Positions 8,107-22,071 of a stretch of DNA of 64,000 nucleotides are shown in pieces (the first letter of the stretch is position 1; each line of letters opens with the position of its first letter). The notes below the pieces were generated by a model. It did not search any database, was not told the DNA's origin, and was given only the letters and a program-made list of their open reading frames with translations. Source of the DNA: Phenylobacterium montanum. GTDB lineage: Bacteria; Pseudomonadota; Alphaproteobacteria; Caulobacterales; Caulobacteraceae. A program made the position numbers and the translations under genes. The DNA is taken from NCBI RefSeq assembly GCF_018135625.1, contig NZ_CP073078.1:496001-560000 (forward strand). The letters run 5' to 3'.

Positions 8107-9135
8107 CTAGACCGCCGGCCGCAACCGGTAGTGACTCACGCCCCATTCCTCGCCGCCACGATGGCCGAACAGGCCGGCGGTGGCCAGGAAAAACAAGCGC
8201 CAGCGTTTGAACCAGACGCCGGCCTCGGCGTCGTAGACGCCGCGCAGGATCTGCATGATTTCAGCGCCGTGGGCGTCGAAGTTCGCCAGCCAGTCGAGGG
8301 CGGTGCGCTCGTAGTGGCGCCCGTTCCAGGTCCAGTCGGCCTCGACCTCGAACAGGTCGGGGAACCGCTTCATCAGCCCGTGGCTGGGCATGATGCCGCC
8401 GGTGAAGAAATAGCGGCCGATCCAGTCCGCCTCGTCGGTGTGGTCGAAGCGATAGGGCGTCGTGCGGTGGCTGAAGATATGGATGAACAGGCGCCCGTCC
8501 GGCTTCAGCCAGGTGCGCACCCGCTCCAGAAGGATGCGCCAGTTGCTCATGTGCTCGAACATTTCGACCGAAACCACGCGGTCGAAAGCCATTTCGGCCA
8601 TGAAGTCGTTCATGTCGGCGGTGATTACGCGCAGGTTGTTGAGGCCAAGCTCGGCCGCCCGGGCCTCGATATGGCCGCGCTGGGAGCGGGAATTGGACAC
8701 AGCGGTGATGCGGGCGCCCGGCAGGGTCTCGGCCATCCAGAGGCTCAGGGAGCCCCAGCCGCAGCCTAGCTCCAGAATTTCCTGCCCGTCCCTCAGATTG
8801 GCGTGGCGGCAGGTCTCCTCCAGCGCCATGACCTCGGCCTCAGCCAGGGTCTGGGCCGCGCCCGCGTAGAGACAGGATGAGTATTTTCGCCGAGGTCCCA
8901 GAACCCGCGCGAAAAACTCCGGCGGCAGCTCATAGTGCTGGGCGTTGGCGGCGTCGGCGTGCAGGGCCACCGGATGGTCGATCATCGCCTGGGCGAAGGC
9001 TTGTTCGGCCTCTGCAGGCTGGCCGCGCAATTGGCGTCGGGCATTGCCCACCAAGGCCCCGACCCCGAGCTTCAAGGCCGCATCCGGCAGGGGCGCGCGT
9101 TCGGCGAGATCGATGGTGGCTGAGAGCAGGCTCAC
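8107..9135 (-). CDS. Cyclopropane-fatty-acyl-phospholipid synthase family SAM methyltransferase
   Basis: This is a class I SAM methyltransferase of the CfaS / mycolic-acid-synthase group. The SAM motif is ILELGCGWGSLSLWMAE, the following strand segment is ITAVSNSRSQ, and the family motif VVSVEMFEHMSN is present. The family adds a methylene from SAM to double bonds of membrane phospholipid acyl chains, or transfers a methyl group to related lipids. The C-terminal WRLFF, GLFGHRGGEEWGVSHYR is typical of the alphaproteobacterial and eukaryote-like subgroup. I place the start at the GTG at 9135 (342 residues) because GGAG lies seven bases upstream. An upstream ATG at 9201 in frame would add 22 residues without a ribosome site. 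Confidence 0.85.
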   Translation of the reverse strand: MSLLSATIDLAERAPLPDAALKLGVGALVGNARRQLRGQPAEAEQAFAQAMIDHPVALHADAANAQHYELPPEFFARVLGPRRKYSSCLYAGAAQTLAEAEVMALEETCRHANLRDGQEILELGCGWGSLSLWMAETLPGARITAVSNSRSQRGHIEARAAELGLNNLRVITADMNDFMAEMAFDRVVSVEMFEHMSNWRILLERVRTWLKPDGRLFIHIFSHRTTPYRFDHTDEADWIGRYFFTGGIMPSHGLMKRFPDLFEVEADWTWNGRHYERTALDWLANFDAHGAEIMQILRGVYDAEAGVWFKRWRLFFLATAGLFGHRGGEEWGVSHYRLRPAV

Positions 9136-9248
9136 GGCGACTCCAATGCGAACGATCGGTTGCAATGCGATCCTGGCATGACGGCGTAGGTTGAGGAACA
9201 CCGCCGGCCCTGCCGCGTCTATTGCTACGGTCTGGCCGCAGGCCTGGA

Positions 9249-10595
9249 TCAGTCCGCGGTCAGGGCCCGCTGCAGGGCTGCGAACTTGGCTTCGGTCTCT
9301 TGCAACTCGGCGGCCGGCTCGCTGTCGGCCACGATCCCGCCGCCGGCGCGGGCTTCGAAACGCCAGCCGCCCTCGGACTCGGTCAGGGCTACGGTGCGGA
9401 TCAGCACGCTGGAATCCATCGAGCCGTCGAAACCCAAGAGCGCCATGGAGCCGAAGAATGGCCCCCGCGGCGGCTCCAGCCCCGCGATCACCCGCATGGC
9501 CTGGACCTTGGGCGCCCCGGTGATCGAGCCGGGCGGGAAGGCGGCGCGCAGGAGGTCGACCGCGGTCCGGCCCGCCGCCAGTTCGCCTTCCACGGCCGAG
9601 ACAAGGTGATGCACGTTGGCGAAGGTCTCGACCTCGAACAGCTTCGGCGTCCTGACCGTGCCCGGCGCCGAGACCCGGGCGAGGTCGTTGCGCATCAGGT
9701 CGACGATCATCAGGTTCTCGGCCCGGTCCTTGGCCGAGGCGGCGAGTTCAGCGGCCAGGGCCGTGTCTTGCGCCGGCGTCGCGCCGCGGCGGATGGTGCC
9801 TTTGATCGGCCGGGTCTCCACCTTGAGGCTGCGGCCGTCCGCCGTCACCTGCACGAACCGCTCCGGCGAATTGGACACCAAGGCCAGGCCCGGCAGGCGC
9901 ATATAGGCCGCGAAGGGCGCGGGGCTCTGGCCGATCAGCCGGGCCAGCAGATCGAACGGCCTGGAGCCCGCGGCCAGCCGGCCACGCCAGCGGCGGGCGA
10001 TGTTGGCCTGGAAGATCTCACCCTGGGCGATGCGTTCCACGACCTCGGCCACGGCGGCTTGGTAGCGTTCGGGCGGTTCGCCCTCCATCTCGGCGGCGAG
10101 TGGGCCGGCGGCTGGCTGCGGCGCCGCCTGCGCCAGCCAGGCGGCCGCCTCCAAGGCGCGGGCTTCGGCCTTGGCGTCGTCGGCGCCTCGACCGATAGCG
10201 ACGATCTGCTGCGCCTCGTGATCGAAGGCGAGGAGGGCGGGATAGCGGGCGCAGGCGAGGTCGGGCCAATCGCCCAGGCGTCCCAGGTCCAGTGGCTCCA
10301 GCCGATCGGCGAGGTCGTAGGCGCAGAGCGCCGCGACGCCGCCCTGGAAAGGCGGGCCGTCGGGAGCGGCCGGCAAGGGCTCGCCCAGAAGGCTCCGCAG
10401 GGCCTCGAACGGGTCGCGCCGATCGGTCGCACCCAGAATCAGAAACGCGTCGGGCGCGCGCGCCAGATAGCTCCAACGCCCGCGTGGGCCGCCGCCGCCG
10501 GATAGAAGGCCCAGGGCGAAGGGCTCGTCGGCGAAGGCGGCCAGCACGTCGGCCGGTTCCCGCCACGGCGCAGTGATGAAAAAATGGGCACGCAT
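9249..10595 (-). CDS. pabB: Aminodeoxychorismate synthase component I
   Basis: At 448 residues it belongs to the chorismate-binding enzyme family. It makes 4-amino-4-deoxychorismate from chorismate and ammonia for folate synthesis. The motif TRPIKGTIRRG carries the lysine that marks PabB; anthranilate synthase has Ala at that site. Other family motifs are LMIVDLMRNDLARV and PGSITGAPKVQAM, where PPGSITGAPK is diagnostic. There is no fused PabC domain; the protein stops at the end of the chorismate domain. The ATG at 10595 has AAGGG eight bases upstream; an in-frame ATG at 10619 is less likely. It is divergent from gltB across a 348-base gap. Confidence 0.92.
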   Translation of the reverse strand: MRAHFFITAPWREPADVLAAFADEPFALGLLSGGGGPRGRWSYLARAPDAFLILGATDRRDPFEALRSLLGEPLPAAPDGPPFQGGVAALCAYDLADRLEPLDLGRLGDWPDLACARYPALLAFDHEAQQIVAIGRGADDAKAEARALEAAAWLAQAAPQPAAGPLAAEMEGEPPERYQAAVAEVVERIAQGEIFQANIARRWRGRLAAGSRPFDLLARLIGQSPAPFAAYMRLPGLALVSNSPERFVQVTADGRSLKVETRPIKGTIRRGATPAQDTALAAELAASAKDRAENLMIVDLMRNDLARVSAPGTVRTPKLFEVETFANVHHLVSAVEGELAAGRTAVDLLRAAFPPGSITGAPKVQAMRVIAGLEPPRGPFFGSMALLGFDGSMDSSVLIRTVALTESEGGWRFEARAGGGIVADSEPAAELQETEAKFAALQRALTAD

Positions 10596-10943
10596 GGATG
10601 CGCCCTTAAACCCCCTCAATCAGCAATAAAAGATGATATGCGACATCGGCTTTGACATTTTTTTTCACCCAAAGTCGCATACGTGCATTCGCCTCCAAGC
10701 AGCGATCACAGACTGTCGTCCAAATCCGGGGCCCAAGTGACCTGAAGAGTCTCAAACTCTCGCGAGTTCGCGCGCCACGGCCTTGCATCCTTTGAGCTTT
10801 TACTGTTTCTACGCCGGCGCTCAGAATATCCGGCCGCCCTCGAACTTGCCAAAGGCGGACTGGCCGTCGACAAGCCATAAGGCGGTAGAGCGTGCGTCCC
10901 GGCGCGTCCGGCGGACGTTTCTTTTTCGAAAGGGTCGACCCGA
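10596..10943 (+). other. 348-base divergent intergenic region between pabB and gltB
   Basis: The region must hold promoters for both genes. TATGCGAC (10637-10644) and GTCGCATA (10674-10681) form a perfect eight-base inverted repeat around a T8 run, a possible operator on the pabB side. TTGACA at 10652-10657 in plus orientation resembles a -35 box but has no good -10 partner. Near gltB there is a hairpin with a T run (separate entry) and a palindrome GGGTCGACCC at 10932-10941 covering the ribosome-binding area. I find no credible gene. A 90-codon minus-strand frame (10606-10878) has no family resemblance and no ribosome site. Confidence 0.5.
10905..10926 (+). promoter_or_regulatory. Terminator-like hairpin in the gltB leader (possible attenuator)
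   Basis: CGTCC (10905-10909) pairs with GGACG (10913-10917) around a three-base loop and is followed immediately by TTTCTTTTT (10918-10926). This is the layout of an intrinsic terminator, placed 18 bases before the gltB start codon and on the coding strand. No upstream gene on this strand needs a terminator, so a leader attenuator is the natural reading. The stem is short (5 bp, 6 with a G-T pair), so the effect may be modest. Confidence 0.4.
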
Positions 10944-15587
<4,644 letters not shown>

Positions 15588-15607
15588 CCTCGGCTGATGC
15601 TAAGCTG

Positions 15608-15632
15608 GGCCCCGCCTGGGACAGGCGGGGCC
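15608..15632 (+). repeat. Perfect 10-bp hairpin between gltB and gltD
   Basis: GGCCCCGCCT (15608-15617) pairs perfectly with AGGCGGGGCC (15623-15632) around a GGGAC loop, flanked by GCTGGG and CCCAGC that can extend the pairing. No T run follows, so read-through is expected. Such an element between two subunit genes may protect the upstream mRNA or set the GltB to GltD ratio, or be a small dispersed repeat. Confidence 0.5.
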
Positions 15633-15666
15633 ACCCCAGCAGACCTTCGATTGTCGGAGTTGAACC

Positions 15667-17118
<1,452 letters not shown>

Positions 17119-17125
17119 GCCCGGT

Positions 17126-19510
17126 CTATTTCGGCGCCGCCGGCTTCTTGGCCGGCGGAAGCGGCGTGGTGGTGATCTTCTTGGTCGGCTGAGCCGCTGG
17201 CGCGCCAGGCTTGGCGGGCGGCGCGGCCGGCTTCGCCGCGGCCGCGGCGTGATGATGCGTGCGGCGGCGATGCGGCAGTTTCGGCAGGGGCGGCGGCGTG
17301 AACGGCTGAGCCACCGGCGTGCCCGGCGGATAGCCGACGTTCAGCTGGTCGAACAGAAACGCCAGTTCGTCGGTCTGCTGCTCGATCCGCTCGGCCTCCG
17401 CGCTGCCTATGCCGTGGCCCGAAGTGGCGCTGGTGCGCAGCAGCACCGGCAGGCCGGAGCCGGACTGGGCCTGCAGGATGGCGGCGAACTTGCGCGACTG
17501 CATCGGGTTGACCCGACCGTCATTGGCCCCGGCCATCAGCAGCACCGCCGGATAGCCGGTCCCCATCCTGACGTGCTGATAGGGCGAATAGGCGTAGAGC
17601 GCCTTGAACTGCTCGGGATCGGCGATCGAGCCGTATTCGCTGACGTTAAAGGCGCCGTTGGGGTCCTGCTCCAGCCGCAGCATGTCGTAGATGCCGACCG
17701 ACGAGACCACGGCGTGGGCGAGGTCCGGCCGCTGGGTCAGGGTGGCGCCCATCAAGAGGCCGCCGTTGGAGCCGCCCATAATGGCCAGCTTGTCGTGGCT
17801 GGCGTAGCCGGCCTTCACCAGATAGTCGCCGGCGGCGGCGAAGTCGTTGAACACGTTCTGCTTGCGCGTCAGCATGCCGTCCTGATGCCAGCGCTCGCCG
17901 AACTCCGCCCCGCCGCGGATATTGGCCACGGCATAGACCCCGCCGGCGTCGAGCCAGATGCGGCGCATGGCGCCCAGGAAGGACGGGCTCTGGCTGAGGC
18001 CGAAGCCGCCATAGCCGTAGAGCAGCGCCGGGGCCTTGCCGTTCTGCGGCTGTCCCTTGCGCCGGATGATGCTCAACGGGACCTTGGTTCCGTCGGCCGA
18101 GGTCGCTTCGGCGCGGATCACCTCGATGTCGCTGAAGTCGATCGGGCTCGGGCCGGCCAGGCCCGCCTCAACCACCCGGCCGGTCGCCGGCGTCCAGCGC
18201 AGGAAGTAGCGGGGCCTCAGATAGGTCGAGACGTCGTACAGAACGTCGTGGTTCGCAAGAGGCTCGGCCTCGCCGTTGGCGGCCACCTCGGGCAGGGGCA
18301 GGGTGTAGAGCAGGCGGCCCTGGTGGTCGAACACGCGCAGGCGGTTCGGGCCGCCGATGATGTCGCGCACGATCAGGTGGCGGGCGTCGAGGGTCAGGTC
18401 CGGCCGGCCGAAGGCGGCGCCGTCGGTCAGGATGGCGGCGTCGCTCTCGGGCACGATCACCGGCGCCGTGGCGAGGCTTGCGCCCGGGCGCAAGGTCGAG
18501 ACGCCACCCAGCTTGACCACCTTGCCGTTCAGCGCGCCGGCGCGGGAGACGGCGTAGAGCGCGTCATCCGGCCCGATTGTGGCGTAGACTATGCGGTCGG
18601 CGTAAGCCGAGACCTGCAGCGGCGGCTGGCCGGGCCGCAGCACATAGTGCGCCCACTGGCCGCCATCGCCGCGCTGCACCGAGGCCAGGGCCTCGCCTTG
18701 GGCATAGCGGTTGTCGAGGAACACCTCAGAGACCCGTTCCAGCCCGTCGCGAGCGCCGAGGGCCAGGGCGTCGCCCCGCCAATCGGCGCCCAGCAGGTGG
18801 AAATAGACCTGCATGTTGAAATGACGCTCGGCTGGCGGCGCCTCTTCGCCCGGATAGCGGGTGTACCAGAAGCCGCGGCCGTCGCGGGTCCAGGCCAGCG
18901 AGCCGCCGCCGGTCGGGTATTGCACGCGGGGTATCGGCTCGCCGGCCTCGGCGCCGGTGGCGGCGACATAGATGTGCAGGGTCCCGTCCTCGCTGCCGCC
19001 CTTGGACAACGAAACGGCCACATAACGCCCGTCCGGCGAGGCGACGAACCAGTCGATGGCGGTCAGGCCGGTGGGGTCGATCAAGTTGGGATCGAGCAGC
19101 GTGCGCCGGCTTGCTGGATCGGCGGCGGCGTTCAGCGTCACCAGCGAAGGCTGCTGGCGGGCCGGATCGTTGTAGAGGGCGAAGACATAAGAGCCGCGAG
19201 CCTGAAGATCGGACCAACTGGGCGAGGACGCGCCGATCAGGCGGGTCAATTCACGCTTGATCGGCTCGCGTGTCTTCAGCGCGTCCAGGGTAGCGCGGGT
19301 GCGGGCGTTCTCGGCGGCTGTCCAGTCGACAACCTGCTGGTCCTTGCCATCTTCCAGCCAGCGATAGGGATCGCTGACAGAGACCCCGTGATAGGTGTCG
19401 GTGACCGGGCGGACCGGGGTGTAGACGGCGACGGTGTCGGCAGGGTCGGCCAGGGCGGGGCCAGCGAACAGTGCGACGGCCAGGGTCAAGCGCAACAGTT
19501 TGCCGAGCAC
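17126..19510 (-). CDS. Secreted prolyl oligopeptidase family serine peptidase
   Basis: This is a 794-residue S9A-type peptidase that cleaves short peptides after proline. A signal peptide covers about residues 1-21 (cleavage after ALA), so it is periplasmic. The beta-propeller gate domain (about 75-430) is followed by the alpha/beta-hydrolase domain. The catalytic triad is seen as Ser about 580 in [10 protein letters not shown], Asp about 664 in [10 protein letters not shown] and His about 699 in SGHGIGS. The GTG start at 19510 has GGAG seven bases upstream. Unusual for the family, the last 65 residues or so are a Pro/Ala/Lys tail with a His run ([18 protein letters not shown]) that is not part of the catalytic fold and may bind cell wall or metal. 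Confidence 0.92.
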   Translation of the reverse strand: MLGKLLRLTLAVALFAGPALADPADTVAVYTPVRPVTDTYHGVSVSDPYRWLEDGKDQQVVDWTAAENARTRATLDALKTREPIKRELTRLIGASSPSWSDLQARGSYVFALYNDPARQQPSLVTLNAAADPASRRTLLDPNLIDPTGLTAIDWFVASPDGRYVAVSLSKGGSEDGTLHIYVAATGAEAGEPIPRVQYPTGGGSLAWTRDGRGFWYTRYPGEEAPPAERHFNMQVYFHLLGADWRGDALALGARDGLERVSEVFLDNRYAQGEALASVQRGDGGQWAHYVLRPGQPPLQVSAYADRIVYATIGPDDALYAVSRAGALNGKVVKLGGVSTLRPGASLATAPVIVPESDAAILTDGAAFGRPDLTLDARHLIVRDIIGGPNRLRVFDHQGRLLYTLPLPEVAANGEAEPLANHDVLYDVSTYLRPRYFLRWTPATGRVVEAGLAGPSPIDFSDIEVIRAEATSADGTKVPLSIIRRKGQPQNGKAPALLYGYGGFGLSQSPSFLGAMRRIWLDAGGVYAVANIRGGAEFGERWHQDGMLTRKQNVFNDFAAAGDYLVKAGYASHDKLAIMGGSNGGLLMGATLTQRPDLAHAVVSSVGIYDMLRLEQDPNGAFNVSEYGSIADPEQFKALYAYSPYQHVRMGTGYPAVLLMAGANDGRVNPMQSRKFAAILQAQSGSGLPVLLRTSATSGHGIGSAEAERIEQQTDELAFLFDQLNVGYPPGTPVAQPFTPPPLPKLPHRRRTHHHAAAAAKPAAPPAKPGAPAAQPTKKITTTPLPPAKKPAAPK

Positions 19511-19563
19511 GCACGAACTCCAGGGCCAAGGCGACCCTTAGATTGCCGATCAATCGTGGCGCT

Positions 19564-19710
19564 TCAACGTCCGCAGTCGCAGTTTTCGCAGGACCCTGAG
19601 GCCTTGGCTGCGGGATTTGCCAGTGCGGGCCGTTTTCGAGGCCAGAACCGTCGCACGACCCAGACGGCGGCGACGGCGACGATCAGATAGGCGACGATGG
19701 CCTGGGCCAT
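19564..19710 (-). CDS. FeoB-associated Cys-rich membrane protein (48 residues)
   Basis: This tiny gene starts four bases after the feoB stop on the same strand. The translation begins MAQAIVAYLIVAVAAVWVV, a single membrane helix, followed by a basic stretch RRFWPRKRP and a C-terminal CENCDCGR with three cysteines. This is the pattern of the FeoB-associated Cys-rich membrane protein family, short proteins found after feoB that probably assist the ferrous iron pore or handle iron on the cytoplasmic side. The position, length and Cys cluster agree; the role is not established. I see no FeoC winged-helix gene, so this may be the third Feo component here. Confidence 0.82.
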   Translation of the reverse strand: MAQAIVAYLIVAVAAVWVVRRFWPRKRPALANPAAKASGSCENCDCGR

Positions 19711-19714
19711 ATGC

Positions 19715-21592
19715 TCAGCCCCCGCCGAGCGCCAGGGCGATATGATAGACGGCGAAGGCCGCCAAATAGGCCAGGGTGATCATGTAGGCGAACATGATTG
19801 TGGGCCACAGCCAGCTGTTGGTCTCGCGCTTGACCACGCCCAGGGTCGAGGCGCACTGCGGCGCGAAGATGTACCAGGCCAGGAAGGACAGGGCCGAGGC
19901 CATCGACCAATGGTGCGCGAGCATCGAACCGAGCACGCCGGTCGCATTCTCACCCCCGCCGACGGCATAGACCGTGGCCAGGGCGCCGACCGCGACCTCG
20001 CGCGCCGCCATGCCCGGGATCAGGGCCACGGCCATCTGCCAGGAGAAGCCCACGGGCTTCAGGACGGGCAGCATGGCGTGGCCGATCATGCCGGCCAGGC
20101 TGTAGTCGATCGCGGGGCCTGTCGCCCCGGGGGGCGGACCCGGGACCGACGACAGGAACCAGATCAGGACCATCATCGACAGGATGATGGTGCCGGCCCG
20201 CTGCAGGAAGATCTGGCCGCGCTGCAATACGTTGCGCGCCACATTCAGCGGGTCGGGCAGCTTGTAGGCCGGCAGCTCCATGATGAAGGGCTCGGCCACG
20301 CCGCGCCAAAAGATCTTGCGGATGACCACCGCCACCAGGAGCGCGCTGACGATGCCGGCGGCGTAGAGCCCGAACATGACGAGGCCCTGCAGACTGATCC
20401 AGCCCGCCAGCGTCCGGTTCGGAATGAAGGCCCCGATAATCAGGGTGTAGACCGGAATGCGCGCCGAACAGGTCATCAGGGGCGCGACCAGGATGGTGGT
20501 CAGCCGGTCCCGGCGATGGTCGATCACCCGGGTGGCCATGATGCCGGGAATGGCGCAGGCGAAGCTGGACAGCAGCGGGATGAAGGCCCGCCCGTGCAGG
20601 CCGGCGCCGCCCATGATCCGGTCCATCAGAAAAGCGGCCCGGGCCATGTAGCCGAAGTCTTCCAGAAGGATGATGAAGAAAAACAGGATCATGATCTGGG
20701 GCAGGAACTGCACCACATTGCCGACCCCGGCGATGATCCCGTCCACCAGCAGGCTCTCGAGCATACCGGGCGGCAGGAGATGCTGCACGAACACGCCAAG
20801 CTGGGCGAAACCGCCGCCGATCAGGTCCTTGGCCGGTTCGGCCCAGCTGAACACGGCCTGGAACATCAGGAACAGGATCGCCAGCAGGATCAGGATGCCG
20901 GCGACGGGGTGCAATAGCAGTCCGTCCAGCCGGCCGGTCCAGGTGTCCGGCCGCGCCGGCGGTTTGACACAGGCCTTAAGGATCGCCTCCGAGCGGCGGT
21001 GAGCATCGCGCAACTCGGCGGCGCTGGGCTCCTGCCAGACGGAGAGGGTCGTGGCCTGATGGCCGGTGGTTGTCAGGGCCTCGACCTTTTCCACCAGTTC
21101 GGCGATCCCGCGCCCGCGGGTGGCCACGGTGGTCACGATCGGCACGCCGAGTTCGGCCGACAGCTTGGCCAGGTCGATGTCCAGGCCCTGGCGCTGGGCG
21201 ATGTCATACATGTTGAGCGCAAGCACGATCGGCAGGCCAACCTGAGTCAACTCCAGCACCAGGCGCAGGACCAGCCGAAGATTGGTGGCGTCGGCGACGC
21301 AGACGATGGCGTCGGGGCGCGCCTCACCCGCCAGGCGGCCCAGCACGGCGTCGCGGGTCACTTCCTCATCGGGGCTGCGGGCGCGCAGGGAATAGGTGCC
21401 GGGCAGGTCGAGGACGGCGATGCGCGCGCCACCCGGGGTGGTCAGCACCCCTTCCTTCCGCTCGACCGTGACGCCGGCGTAGTTGGCCACCTTCTGCCGG
21501 GAGCCGGTCAGGGCGTTGAACAGGGCGGTCTTGCCGGAATTGGGATTGCCGACCAGGGCGATCCGCGGCGGGGCGATGGCGGCGTCGGTCAC
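19715..21592 (-). CDS. feoB: Ferrous iron transport protein B
   Basis: This is a 625-residue inner-membrane Fe(II) transporter. The N-terminal G domain has the G1 loop GNPNSGKTALFN, the G3 motif DLPGT, and the G4 motif NMYD. A helical GDI-like spacer follows, then the membrane domain from about residue 225 with Gate segments. The conserved cysteine motifs SFACAIPGIMATR and PLMTCSARIPVYTL are present, as is APQCASTLGVV near the end. The GTG start overlaps the feoA stop (GTGA). The length is shorter than the 770-residue E. coli protein but usual for proteobacterial FeoB proteins without the large C-terminal extension. Confidence 0.97.
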   Translation of the reverse strand: MTDAAIAPPRIALVGNPNSGKTALFNALTGSRQKVANYAGVTVERKEGVLTTPGGARIAVLDLPGTYSLRARSPDEEVTRDAVLGRLAGEARPDAIVCVADATNLRLVLRLVLELTQVGLPIVLALNMYDIAQRQGLDIDLAKLSAELGVPIVTTVATRGRGIAELVEKVEALTTTGHQATTLSVWQEPSAAELRDAHRRSEAILKACVKPPARPDTWTGRLDGLLLHPVAGILILLAILFLMFQAVFSWAEPAKDLIGGGFAQLGVFVQHLLPPGMLESLLVDGIIAGVGNVVQFLPQIMILFFFIILLEDFGYMARAAFLMDRIMGGAGLHGRAFIPLLSSFACAIPGIMATRVIDHRRDRLTTILVAPLMTCSARIPVYTLIIGAFIPNRTLAGWISLQGLVMFGLYAAGIVSALLVAVVIRKIFWRGVAEPFIMELPAYKLPDPLNVARNVLQRGQIFLQRAGTIILSMMVLIWFLSSVPGPPPGATGPAIDYSLAGMIGHAMLPVLKPVGFSWQMAVALIPGMAAREVAVGALATVYAVGGGENATGVLGSMLAHHWSMASALSFLAWYIFAPQCASTLGVVKRETNSWLWPTIMFAYMITLAYLAAFAVYHIALALGGG

Positions 21593-21933
21593 GCCTTGGC
21601 CTCTGGTGTGGTGTCGATCCAGATGCCGCGGGCCTCGCGCCGGCGCAGGGCGATGCGCATATCGTCCAGGGCCACGGCGATGGGATCGCGGCCGATGAAG
21701 CCTTCGTGCAGCACGCGGATGCGCGCGCCTTCCACGAAGCCCATCTCCAGCAAACGCCGCTCCAGCTCTGCCGCGTCGATGGCGCCGTGCGCGTCTTCCT
21801 CGGCGGCCACCAGGGCGACCCTGCCCGCCAGACCGCGCCGCGCGTCGCTGAGCCGGACCAGGCTCAGCCGGGCCGGGTTGGCGTCGAGCGGGAGGATCAG
21901 GGGGCGCTGAGCGTTCAAAGGATGTTTCGCCAT
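21589..21933 (-). CDS. feoA: Ferrous iron transport protein A
   Basis: This is a 114-residue protein with a C-terminal SH3-like FeoA domain (about 40-105). It includes ELERRLLEMGFVEGARIRVL and DPIAVALDDMRIALRRREA, which match the family pattern of a Leu-Met-Gly-hh-G turn followed by a basic strand. FeoA binds and aids FeoB. I place the start at the ATG at 21933. An in-frame start far upstream (22056) would place the Fur box inside the coding sequence and adds no family-like residues. There is no Shine-Dalgarno before 21933, so the message may be leaderless or nearly so. Confidence 0.9.
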   Translation of the reverse strand: MAKHPLNAQRPLILPLDANPARLSLVRLSDARRGLAGRVALVAAEEDAHGAIDAAELERRLLEMGFVEGARIRVLHEGFIGRDPIAVALDDMRIALRRREARGIWIDTTPEAKA

Positions 21934-21941
21934 CAACAATC

Positions 21942-21960
21942 GAGAACGATTATCAATATC
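21942..21960 (-). promoter_or_regulatory. Fur box upstream of feoA
   Basis: On the minus strand the site reads GATATTGATAATCGTTCTC. It matches the classical 19-base Fur consensus GATAATGATAATCATTATC at 16 of 19 positions. It lies eight bases before the feoA ATG, where it would cover the transcription start or -10 region, so iron-loaded Fur should repress feoA-feoB. No Fur gene is in the window. Confidence 0.8.
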
Positions 21961-22071
21961 ATCTAGGGTCCGGATAGGCCATAGGCCAGGAGCGACAATG
22001 CGAACAGGTCTCAGCTTCGCCGAGACAGCGCGCTGATCTGCATCAAGGCTGCGCAAGAAGCAAATATCGGC

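Noticed and set aside
10606-10878. 90-codon minus-strand frame in the pabB/gltB gap
   Set aside because: It has no ribosome site, no family pattern and overlaps the likely promoters.
17249-19690. 813-codon open frame on the plus strand
   Set aside because: It is antisense to the prolyl oligopeptidase gene, whose catalytic triad and signal peptide are clear; the shadow has no recognisable domain.
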